Shown here: positions 44,172 through 51,236 of the stretch, in pieces
Layout: each line of letters opens with the position of its first letter
Numbering within the stretch: position 1 is the first letter of the stretch
Made by a program: the position numbers and the translations under genes
Source of the DNA: Flavonifractor sp. An10
Lineage (GTDB): Bacteria > Bacillota > Clostridia > Oscillospirales > Oscillospiraceae
DNA: 64,000 nucleotides
Assembly (NCBI RefSeq): GCF_002161215.1
Contig: NZ_NFMB01000012.1
Coordinates: forward strand, 1-64,000
Direction of reading: 5' to 3'
The notes under the pieces: generated by a model
Told to the model about the DNA's origin: nothing
Seen by the model: only the letters and a program-made list of their open reading frames with translations
Databases searched by the model: none

Positions 44172-46549
44172 GGCGCGAAAAAATCCGCAGGCACCGCCCC
44201 GCCCCCCTGAAGCGGGGCCCCCTGGTGCTGCTGGGGGACGGGGTGCTGCTCTTCCTGGTGCTCGCCGGCGCGGTGGGGAGCTTCTGCACCGCCTTCACCC
44301 TGGACGTGTCCCTCCCCCTGGTGTACGCCGGGTGCGCCCTGTGCGCCCTGATTTTCCTGGCGGTGTGGTCTCTCCCCCGCCGGTGGTGGGCCCTCCCCCT
44401 GGCGGTATGCGCCGGGCTGTGGGGCGCCGCCCTGTGGCGGATGTGGGACGGCCTGGCCCTGGGGGAGGTGTCCGTCCGCTGCTCGGTGGTCAACACCTTC
44501 TGCCTGAGCCTGGGGCTGGACGGCATGATCCAGCCCGCCGCGGAGCTGCCCGCCGACACCTGGACGGCGGCGGCCACCCTGCTGGTGCTGCTGGTGACAG
44601 TGCCCCTGGGGGCCCTGCTGGGCCTGGGCATCGTGCGCCTGCGCTCCTTCTGGTTTGCCTTCTGGTGCTCCGTGCCCCTGGTGCTGGCCCCCCTGTGCAT
44701 CTCCGTCACCCCCGGCTGGCTCCCCCTCATGGCCCTGGTGCTGGGGTGGTGCGTGCTGGGCCTCACCTCCCTGGCGGGGCGGCAGAACCCCCGGGGGGCC
44801 GCCCTGCTCAACCTGGTGGCCCTCCCCGCCGGGGCATTGCTGCTCTCCGCCCTCACCCTGGCGATGCCCCAGGACAGCTACCAGCGGCCCGCCTGGGCCG
44901 ACGACGCCCTGGAGCACATCACCAGCCAGGTGGTAAAATACAGCGACATCTGGCTGGACGGCACCGGGCCCTTCGGCGGCGGAGGCGGCGGCCGGCTGGC
45001 CGCGTCCGACGGCTCGGTGTCCCTGAACAGCGGGCCCCTGCGCTTCTCCGGCCGCACGGTGCTGGAGGTGGACACCGAGCTGGAGGGCCGCATCTACCTG
45101 CGGGGCTTCTCCGGCGCCCTCTACGACGGGGAGCGCTGGCTTCCCCTGCCCGACGACATCTACAGCTCGCTGGAGCTGGACTTGGAAAGCGCCGGTGAGG
45201 ACGGGGACGCCTCTGGGCAGGTGCTCGCGGACAAATACCCGAACCTGAGCCACTTGCCCTACCTCATCAAGCTCCGGGGCTGTCAGCCCCTGAACTTCCC
45301 CGCCCTGGCCGCCCGCTCGTCCGGGGAAGCCGGGGACTACGCGGCGGTGACGGTGCACAACGTGGGGGCCGACCCCGGCTATGTGTATGCACCCTACCAG
45401 ATCCTCACCCAGCCGGACGAGCTGTCCGGGGCGGAGTTCGTCTACGACTCCCACCTGGCCCGGGCGGAGGACATCTGGACGCACACCCTCTACGTCCAGC
45501 CCGACGCCGACCCGGCCCGGGATCTGGGCGCCCTCACCGGCGACGCCGCCGTGGCGGAGGAGGGCTACCGGGAGTTCGCCCGCATCTACTACCGCATGCT
45601 GCCGAATGATCCAGAGCTGTACGACGTGCTGAGTGCGAACTGCAGCGCCGCCGCCCGGCCTTTGGACGAAGACAGCCTTGCCGCCTACCAGGATGCGCTG
45701 GAGCGCGGCACGCCGGAGCCGGTGGTCTATGCCCGGATGGTTGCGGACTATCTGGCCTCCATCGCCCAGTACGACCCCAACACCCCCGCCACCCCGGAGG
45801 GGGAGGACTATGTGACCTACTTCCTCACCGAGAGCCGCCGGGGCTACTGCATGCACTTCGCCAGCGCGGCTGTGCTGATGCTGCGCTGGATCGGCGTCCC
45901 AGCCCGGTATGTGGCGGGCTACGTGGCCGACGTGCCCGCCTCCGGCCACGTGCGGGTGCCCGACTCCGCCGCCCACGCCTGGGTGGAGGTGTACATCGAG
46001 GGCTACGGCTGGGAGCCGGTGGAGGTCACCCCGGCCTATGCCGGCTCCACCCCCGGGCAGAGCGGGGTGACGGCGGAGCCGGAGGCCACTCCTACCCCCA
46101 CCCCCACGCCCTCGGCCAGACAGGCCCCTGCGGAAACCGACACCCCCGCCCCCACCGCCTCCCAGGCCGTGGAGCCGGAGGGGGACGGCGGGCAGGGCTT
46201 CGACCCGTCGGTGCTGTGGGTTCCGCTGGCCGTCCTGCTCCTCGTCCTTGCCTTCCCCCTCCGCCGCCGTCTGGCCCGCCGGGGAAGGGAAAAGCGGTTC
46301 GGAGACCGGGACACCAACCGGGCCGCCGTGGCCGTCTACCGCTACCTGCGGCGGCTGGAGCCCTGGGGCGGGGAGACGCCGGAGGAGATCACCGAGCTGG
46401 CCAAGAAGGCCCGGTTCTCCAACCACACCCTGACCGAGGAGGAGCGGCACGCCGCCGTCCGCGCCGCCGGGGACGTGGCCCGCCGGGTGGACGCCGCCCT
46501 GCCCCGTTGGAAGCGGCTCCTGTTCCGGTACGTGCTGGGGCTGTATTGA
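44168..46549 (+). CDS. Membrane transglutaminase-like (TgpA-type) protein
   Basis: 793 residues. N-terminal block of about six spans (residues ~18-235), a large extracellular part, the transglutaminase core with RRGYCMHFASAAVLMLRW (catalytic Cys, about 560), YVAGYVAD and AHAWVEVYIEGYGW (catalytic His, about 600), then a Thr/Pro/Glu linker (about 640-680), one C-terminal span (about 684-700) and a cytoplasmic DUF4129-like tail. Substrate unknown; peptide cross-linking or proteolysis at the cell surface is the usual suggestion. The ATG overlaps the DUF58 stop. Confidence 0.9.
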   Translation: MRREKIRRHRPAPLKRGPLVLLGDGVLLFLVLAGAVGSFCTAFTLDVSLPLVYAGCALCALIFLAVWSLPRRWWALPLAVCAGLWGAALWRMWDGLALGEVSVRCSVVNTFCLSLGLDGMIQPAAELPADTWTAAATLLVLLVTVPLGALLGLGIVRLRSFWFAFWCSVPLVLAPLCISVTPGWLPLMALVLGWCVLGLTSLAGRQNPRGAALLNLVALPAGALLLSALTLAMPQDSYQRPAWADDALEHITSQVVKYSDIWLDGTGPFGGGGGGRLAASDGSVSLNSGPLRFSGRTVLEVDTELEGRIYLRGFSGALYDGERWLPLPDDIYSSLELDLESAGEDGDASGQVLADKYPNLSHLPYLIKLRGCQPLNFPALAARSSGEAGDYAAVTVHNVGADPGYVYAPYQILTQPDELSGAEFVYDSHLARAEDIWTHTLYVQPDADPARDLGALTGDAAVAEEGYREFARIYYRMLPNDPELYDVLSANCSAAARPLDEDSLAAYQDALERGTPEPVVYARMVADYLASIAQYDPNTPATPEGEDYVTYFLTESRRGYCMHFASAAVLMLRWIGVPARYVAGYVADVPASGHVRVPDSAAHAWVEVYIEGYGWEPVEVTPAYAGSTPGQSGVTAEPEATPTPTPTPSARQAPAETDTPAPTASQAVEPEGDGGQGFDPSVLWVPLAVLLLVLAFPLRRRLARRGREKRFGDRDTNRAAVAVYRYLRRLEPWGGETPEEITELAKKARFSNHTLTEEERHAAVRAAGDVARRVDAALPRWKRLLFRYVLGLY

Positions 46550-46559
46550 GACGCAGGCT

Positions 46560-46945
46560 CCAGGGGCGGTATAACAACTGCCAGGCCCGTAGGGGCGGAT
46601 ATCATCCGCCCGTTTGCCCCCGCAACCGCTGGCCCCGTGGGGCGCGACGACTCGGCGCCCCCCAATACGGGGGTTCACGGCGGCAAGCGCTGTACGGGCC
46701 AGGCAAAAACCGGGCGTGCAGCCACGCCCGGTTCCTTTTTCTGTTCGTTTCAGGCGCTGCCGCGCCCCGGGCGGCCCGCGTCGATCACCCGGCAGGCCCT
46801 GACAGCCGCTGCGCTGTACCGGCCTGGCCCGCCGGGCCGCCATCGGTGCTATGCCGCCGAAATACTTTGGCGGTTACGGCGGCACACAGCATGTTTGGGC
46901 CCCACATAGCCCGTAGGGCGGGGGCTTGCCCCCGCCGCCCGTTTC
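46560..46945. repeat. Mosaic of intergenic repeats after the transglutaminase gene
   Basis: No gene. GTAGGGGCGGATATC palindrome (46589-46612), GGGGCGCGACGACTCGG unit (46637-46658), hairpin ACCGGGCGTG...CACGCCCGGT with CCTTTTT tail (46708-46738; a likely terminator for the upstream operon), the ~115-bp unit (46751-46870) and GTAGGGCGGGGGC-TTGCCCCCGCC (46912-46938). The order matches that at 9560-10070 and 17590-18140. Confidence 0.75.
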
Positions 46946-46982
46946 GTATACGCCGCAGGGCCGGCTGTGCCGGCAACGACAA

Positions 46983-47100
46983 GGGCCGGACGCCTGCTCC
47001 TGACGTCCGGCCCTCATCGAAGGAAAGAGGATACAATGAAATGAAAAGAAACTGTCTCTTGCGAGTATGATCATACCAAGGAGATGTTAACGAAAAAAAC
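46983..47100 (-). ncRNA. Candidate small RNA, unit 1 of a tandem pair
   Basis: Unit: hairpin GGGCCGGACG...CGTCCGGCCC (46983-47013), then on the minus strand a pyrimidine-rich single-stranded part containing ATTGTATCCTCTTTCC (complementary to a Shine-Dalgarno plus start region), the conserved GCAAGAGACAG, a small dyad GTATGATCATAC and GTTAACA. Unit 2 at 47203-47309 repeats this order with compensating changes in both hairpins. No clear promoter or strong T run was found, so it remains a candidate. The alternative is an untranslated structure or short upstream frame on the plus strand. Confidence 0.4.
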
Positions 47101-47202
47101 TCCATCTGTTACAGGAGTATTAAATTTCAATCTTTTTTTGTAAAGTTCCTGTCATGTGGGAAAATTCGGTGGAAAATGTGGAAAAACCGGCCAAATGCAG
47201 AA

Positions 47203-47309
47203 GTCCGGCCGGGGATTGCTCCCGCGGCCGGACGTTCTGAATTGGAGGATAGAATGAAAAGAAGCGCTGTCTCTTGCAAGTGTTATGGTAACAGAGGGTT
47301 GTTAACAAA
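47203..47309 (-). ncRNA. Candidate small RNA, unit 2 of a tandem pair
   Basis: Hairpin GTCCGGCCG...CGGCCGGAC (47203-47233); minus-strand segment CATTCTATCCTCCAATTC with a perfect anti-Shine-Dalgarno CCTCC; conserved GCAAGAGACAG; dyad TGTTA-TGG-TAACA; TTGTTAACAA. Same layout as 46983-47100. It lies downstream of tadA. The window encodes Hfq, a usual partner of such RNAs, but a link is only inferred. Confidence 0.4.
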
Positions 47310-47339
47310 CCTAGCGCCGGATGTTACAATTTCATGAAA

Positions 47340-47783
47340 TCAGCGGAGATTTTCAAAAAATTCCTGGAGCAGCCCGGCGCACTCCTCCTCCAGGATATGG
47401 CCGTACACCCGGGGGTGGTGGTTGAACCGCTCCTCAAACAGGTTGAGCACCGAGCCGCAGCACCCCGCCTTGTCGTCCCTGGCCCCGTAGCACACCACCG
47501 GGATGCGGGCGTTGACGATGGCCCCGGCGCACATGGGGCAGGGCTCCAGGGTGACGTAGAGGGTGCAGTCCCTCAGCCGCCAGCCCCCCAGGGTGCGGCA
47601 GGCGTCGGCAATGGCCTCGATCTCCGCGTGGCCCAGGGCGGTGCGCTCCCCCTCCCGCCGGTTGCGGCCCCGGCCCACCACGGAGCCGTCCTTCACGATC
47701 ACGCAGCCCACCGGCACCTCGCCCGCTTCCCCCGCCTCCCGGGCCAGGGTCAGGGCCAGGCGCATCCAGTCCTCCCGCTCCAT
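47340..47783 (-). CDS. tadA: tRNA-specific adenosine deaminase TadA
   Basis: 147 residues; deaminates A34 to inosine in tRNA-Arg(ACG). The zinc cytidine-deaminase motifs are intact: GHAEIEAI (His and catalytic Glu, about residues 53-60) and TLEPCPMCAGAI (about 83-94). The ATG at 47783 is preceded by GGGGGAG; a GTG at 47801 lies before it. Divergent from mntP with a shared promoter region. Confidence 0.95.
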   Translation of the reverse strand: MEREDWMRLALTLAREAGEAGEVPVGCVIVKDGSVVGRGRNRREGERTALGHAEIEAIADACRTLGGWRLRDCTLYVTLEPCPMCAGAIVNARIPVVCYGARDDKAGCCGSVLNLFEERFNHHPRVYGHILEEECAGLLQEFFENLR

Positions 47784-47814
47784 GACAATCTCCCCCCTCA
47801 CATACTCCTATTTG

Positions 47815-47846
47815 TTATAGCATATTTTTCTCCTGTATGCTATAAT
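47815..47846. promoter_or_regulatory. Dyad-symmetric divergent promoter between tadA and mntP
   Basis: TTATAGCATA (47815-47824) and TATGCTATAA (47836-47845) are perfect 10-base inverted arms 11 bases apart. Each arm contains an extended -10-like TGCTATAA, one for each direction (TATAAT at 47841-47846 for mntP). The symmetry could be an operator or two back-to-back promoters. No known manganese riboswitch was recognised. Confidence 0.55.
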
Positions 47847-47892
47847 CTTTTCAGCTGTTCTAACTTTCTTTTTTGAAAATGGGTGATTTTCT

Positions 47893-48450
47893 TTGGTCGA
47901 GATCTTTCTCATCGCCGTCAGCCTGGCCCTGGACGCCTTCGCGGTGTCCGTGTCCAGCGGCATCTCCATCCCCGGCTTCGGGGTGAAACAGGCCGCCAGG
48001 ATGGGCCTGTGGTTCGGCGCGTTCCAGTTCATGATGCCGGTGGCCGGCTGGCTGCTGGGCAGCAGCGTCAGCCAGTACATAGAGACGGTGGATCACTGGG
48101 TGGCCTTCGGCCTGCTGGCCGTCATCGGCGGCCGGATGGCCTGGGGCTCCCTCCGGGGCGGGGAGGAGGACGAGGCCCCCGCGGATCTCTCCGCCAGGCG
48201 GCTGTGCCTGCTGGCCATCGCCACCAGCATCGACGCCCTGGCCGTGGGAGTGTCCATGGCCTTCATGAACGTGCCCGTGCTGGCCTCCGCCGTGGTCATC
48301 GGCGTGGTGGCCTTCGCGCTGTCCCTGGTGGGCGGCCTGGTGGGCAAGCGGCTGGGCAGCCTGTTCCAGCGGCGGGCCGAGCTGGTGGGCGGCCTGGTGC
48401 TCATCGCCATCGGCGTGAAGATCCTGATTGAGCACCTGAGCGGAGGTTAG
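47893..48450 (+). CDS. mntP: Manganese efflux pump MntP
   Basis: 185 residues with six hydrophobic spans. MntP-family features: the first span with SLALDAFAVSVSSG (conserved Asp, about residues 9-22) and its pseudo-repeat ATSIDALAVGVSMAF (about 110-124), plus GLWFGAFQFMMP. It exports Mn2+ to prevent toxicity. Start is a TTG at 47893 because no in-frame ATG or GTG is near; GGGTGA lies ten bases upstream, a weak site. It heads a run with yqeC-yqeB-xdhC (3-base gap to yqeC). Confidence 0.92.
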   Translation: MVEIFLIAVSLALDAFAVSVSSGISIPGFGVKQAARMGLWFGAFQFMMPVAGWLLGSSVSQYIETVDHWVAFGLLAVIGGRMAWGSLRGGEEDEAPADLSARRLCLLAIATSIDALAVGVSMAFMNVPVLASAVVIGVVAFALSLVGGLVGKRLGSLFQRRAELVGGLVLIAIGVKILIEHLSGG

Positions 48451-48453
48451 GCC

Positions 48454-49176
48454 GTGGACATCTGGGAGAAGCTGCGCCTGGAGCCGGAGCGCCACCGGGT
48501 GGTGGCCCTGGTGGGGGCGGGGGGCAAGACCTCCACCCTCTTCGCCCTGGCCCGGGAGGCCCGGGCCGCCGGCCTGACGGCCATTGTCACCACCACCACC
48601 CACATCAGGCCCCACCCCCGCCTGCCCCTGACGGGGGAGACGGACGGGGAGAAGCTCCGCGCCCTGGTGGACGCACACGGGGTGGTGCTGTGCGGCCGGC
48701 GGGAGCCCACGGGCAAGCTGACCCTGGCCGCGGCGGTGGAGACCTGCCGCCGGGCGGCGGACGTGGTGCTGGTGGAGGCCGACGGGGCCAAGATGCTGCC
48801 CCTGAAGGCCCCGGCGGGACACGAGCCGGCCATCCCCCCCTGCGCCGACGCGGTGGTGGCGGTGGCGGGCCTGGACGGGGTGGGACAGGCCGTGGAGGCC
48901 GCCTGCCACCGGCCGGAGCGGGTGCGGGCCCTGCTGGGCGCGGGGGAGGGGCATCTCCTCACCCCGGCGGATGTGGCCGCCCTGCTGGCCCACCCCCAGG
49001 GGGGGCGCAAGGGGGTGGCGGAGGGCATGGCCTTCCGCTGCCTGCTGAACAAGGCGGACACGCCTGCGCGGCTGCAGTACGCCCGGGAGGCGGCGGCCCT
49101 GCTGGCCGCCCGGGGGATTGAGAGCGCCATTCACAGCTATACCGAGGAGGAGCGTGGCGGGTTATGCTGGTTTTGA
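48454..49176 (+). CDS. yqeC: Selenium cofactor biosynthesis protein YqeC
   Basis: 240 residues. YqeC is one of the accessory proteins found with selenium-dependent molybdenum hydroxylases. It has a P-loop-like VALVGAGGKTSTLF near the N-terminus (about residues 17-30), TTTTHI, VLVEADGAK (about 107-115) and NKADTP. The GTG at 48454 follows CGGAGG seven bases upstream. Its end overlaps yqeB by 13 bases. Biochemical role not established. Confidence 0.88.
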   Translation: MDIWEKLRLEPERHRVVALVGAGGKTSTLFALAREARAAGLTAIVTTTTHIRPHPRLPLTGETDGEKLRALVDAHGVVLCGRREPTGKLTLAAAVETCRRAADVVLVEADGAKMLPLKAPAGHEPAIPPCADAVVAVAGLDGVGQAVEAACHRPERVRALLGAGEGHLLTPADVAALLAHPQGGRKGVAEGMAFRCLLNKADTPARLQYAREAAALLAARGIESAIHSYTEEERGGLCWF

Positions 49177-49967
49177 TCAAAGGGGCCGGGGATCTGGCCA
49201 CGGGCACGGCGGTGCGGCTGCGCCGGGCGGGCCTTGACCTGGTGATGACCGAGGTGGAGCGGCCCACCGCCGTGCGGCGGACGGTGGCCTTCTCCCAGTG
49301 CATGTACGACGGGACGGCTGCCGTGGAGGGGCTCACCGCCCGGCGGGCGTCCGGAAAGGCGGAGGCCCTGGCCGCCATGGCGCGGGGGGAGATCCCCGTG
49401 CTCTGCGACCCGGGGGCGGAAATTCGGAAGGAGCTGCCCTTTGACGGGGTGGTGGACGCCATCCTGGCCAAGAGAAACCTGGGCACCGCCATCACCGACG
49501 CCCCCATCGTCCTGGCCCTGGGGCCGGGCTTCACCGCCGGGGTGGACTGCCACGGGGTGGTGGAGACCAAGCGGGGCCACGATCTGGGCCGCCTGATCCT
49601 GGAGGGCTCCGCCATCCCCAACACTGGCGTGCCCGGCGACATCGGCGGCTACACCGAGGAGCGGATCATCCGCGCCCCGGCGGACGGCATGTTTGAGCCC
49701 CTGGCCGCCATCGGCGACCGGGTGGAGGAGGGCGCGCCGGTGGCCCGGGTGGCCGGGTCGGTGGTGTGCGCCCGGCTCACCGGCGTGGTGCGGGGGATGC
49801 TCCCCGCCGGACTGGCCGTCAAACAGGGCATGAAGGCGGGGGACATCGACCCCCGGTGCGAGGTGCGCCACTGCTTCACCGTCTCCGACAAGGCCCGGGC
49901 CATCGGCGGCGGCGTGCTGGAGGGCCTGCTGTATTTTGGAAAGGAGAAGGGGTTATGGAGCGTCTGA
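49164..49967 (+). CDS. yqeB: Selenium-dependent molybdenum hydroxylase accessory protein YqeB
   Basis: 267 residues of the EF2563/YqeB family, predicted to help make or insert the labile selenium-molybdenum cofactor. N-terminal Rossmann-like IKGAGDLATGTAVRLRRAG, the CDPGAE motif, ALGPGFTAGVDCHGVVETKRGHDLG and the GDIGGYTEERI...PADG segment are typical. ATG at 49164 inside the yqeC end. The hydroxylase itself is not in this window. Confidence 0.9.
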   Translation: MLVLIKGAGDLATGTAVRLRRAGLDLVMTEVERPTAVRRTVAFSQCMYDGTAAVEGLTARRASGKAEALAAMARGEIPVLCDPGAEIRKELPFDGVVDAILAKRNLGTAITDAPIVLALGPGFTAGVDCHGVVETKRGHDLGRLILEGSAIPNTGVPGDIGGYTEERIIRAPADGMFEPLAAIGDRVEEGAPVARVAGSVVCARLTGVVRGMLPAGLAVKQGMKAGDIDPRCEVRHCFTVSDKARAIGGGVLEGLLYFGKEKGLWSV

Positions 49968-50716
49968 TCCTCTGCGGCGGGGGCCACGTGTCCCTGGAGC
50001 TGGCCCACATCGCCGGCCGGCTGGAGTTTGAGCTGATCGTCATCGACGACCGGCCGGAGTTTGCCAACCCGGAGCGGTTCCCCATGGCCCGGCGGGTGAT
50101 CTGCGCCCCCTTCCTGGAGGCCCTGGCGGAGCTGGGCAGCCGGGAGGACGACTACTACTGCCTGCTCACCCGGGGCCACGTCCACGACCGGGACTGCCTG
50201 GAGCATGTGCTGAGAGGCCGGTACGCCTACATCGGGATGATCGGCAGCCGGGCCAAGGTGGCGGCGGTGAAGGACTCCCTGGCGGCGGCCGGGTTCGCCC
50301 GGGAGGCGCTGGACGGGGTGTGCGCCCCCATCGGCCTGCCCATCGGGGGGCAGACCCCGGCGGAGATCGCCCTGTCCATCGCCGCCCAGCTGGTGCAGGT
50401 GCGCTCCCGCCGGGGCCCGGCGGCCGTCCCCCCGCCGGAGGGGGAGCCCGGCGTGCTGTGCACCATTACCGCCAAGCACGGCTCCACCCCCCGGGGCGTG
50501 GGCACCTGGATGCTGGTGCGGCCCGACGGCTCCGTCCTGGGCACCATCGGCGGCGGCGCGGTGGAGTTCCAGGCCGTCCAGGAGGCCAAAGCCCTGTGGG
50601 CGCAGGGCGGCGGCGTTAAAATGACCCGGCACTACGACCTCTCCCCCGACGCCGCCAGCCTGGGCATGGTCTGCGGCGGCAGCATGGACGTGGAGTTTAT
50701 CGTCCGCAGACCGTAG
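49955..50716 (+). CDS. xdhC: XdhC family protein with Rossmann domain first
   Basis: 253 residues. XdhC proteins bind and sulfurate (or selenate) molybdenum cofactor before delivery to hydroxylases. Here the NAD-binding-like domain comes first (LILCGGGHVSLELA, DDRPEFAN, YIGMIGSRAKV, GLPIGGQTPAEIALSIAAQ) and the CoxI/XdhC domain second (CTITAKHGSTPRGVGTWML, GTIGGGAVE, CGGSMDVEFI). This is reversed relative to classical XdhC. ATG at 49955 with AAGGAGAAGG, 13 bases inside the yqeB end, so tightly coupled to yqeC-yqeB. Confidence 0.9.
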   Translation: MERLILCGGGHVSLELAHIAGRLEFELIVIDDRPEFANPERFPMARRVICAPFLEALAELGSREDDYYCLLTRGHVHDRDCLEHVLRGRYAYIGMIGSRAKVAAVKDSLAAAGFAREALDGVCAPIGLPIGGQTPAEIALSIAAQLVQVRSRRGPAAVPPPEGEPGVLCTITAKHGSTPRGVGTWMLVRPDGSVLGTIGGGAVEFQAVQEAKALWAQGGGVKMTRHYDLSPDAASLGMVCGGSMDVEFIVRRP

Positions 50717-51180
50717 GGGCGGATACCATCCGCCCGCTTTCCCACGCAACCGCTGGCTCCGTGGGCGCGGCGGCCCGGCGCGCCGTGCGTAGGGCCGCCA
50801 TACATGGCGGCCGCTCAGTGGAGGCCCGGCCTCCGGCGAGCGCCTACGCGGCGGGCGCCCCGCTTTTGATGGCAAAAGCGGGGGAAAACCAGCAGGGCGG
50901 GGAATTTCGATTTCCACGGGTTAAGGTGGCTACGCCTGGATTGCTTTTGGGCTAAAACGTGCCACCGGCACGTTTCTTAACGCCCAAACGCCCTGCACCC
51001 ACCCCTTGAAACGACCAAGAAGGGGGAATTGCGATTCCCCCTTCTTGGAACTTCCCCCGAACTGTTCTACAGGCAGCTGACCGGCGGCGAAGGCTTACTT
51101 CGTAACGCCTCCGCCGCTCGGAGCGGGCGACCACAGGTCGCCCCTACGGGTCATGGCAGGCATCCCGCCCACCGGCGGGC
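50717..51180. repeat. Repeat-filled gap after xdhC
   Basis: No gene. GTAGGGGCGGATACC palindrome (50713-50736), GGGCGCGGCGGCC unit (50763-50785), GTAGGGCCGCCATACATGGCGGCC (50791-50812), CCCCGCTTTTG-ATGG-CAAAAGCGGGG (50859-50884), AACGTGCC-ACC-GGCACGTT (50957-50976), the ~116-bp unit inverted (51010-51125, about 90% like 18191-18310), and GGGCGACCACAGGTCGCCC-CTAC (51125-51147). Confidence 0.7.
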
Positions 51181-51188
51181 AAAAAAGC

Positions 51189-51220
51189 AGGCGCCCCGCG
51201 ATTGGGGCGCCTTTTTTTGT
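51189..51220. terminator. Bidirectional terminator between xdhC and ileS
   Basis: GGCGCCCCGCG-ATT-GGGGCGCC with seven T on the right and, on the other strand, GCTTTTTT. It can end both the plus-strand yqeC-xdhC transcript and the minus-strand ileS transcript. Confidence 0.9.
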
Positions 51221-51236
51221 CATGCGGATATGGGGG

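Noticed and set aside
47250-47336. A 28-codon plus-strand frame starting MKRSAVSCK after GGAGGATAG
   Set aside because: The corresponding frame in the sister unit (46983-47100) ends after nine codons with a different sequence, so coding is not conserved; structure is.
47812-47892. yybP-ykoY manganese riboswitch upstream of mntP
   Set aside because: The leader is only about 45 bases and lacks the conserved riboswitch segments.
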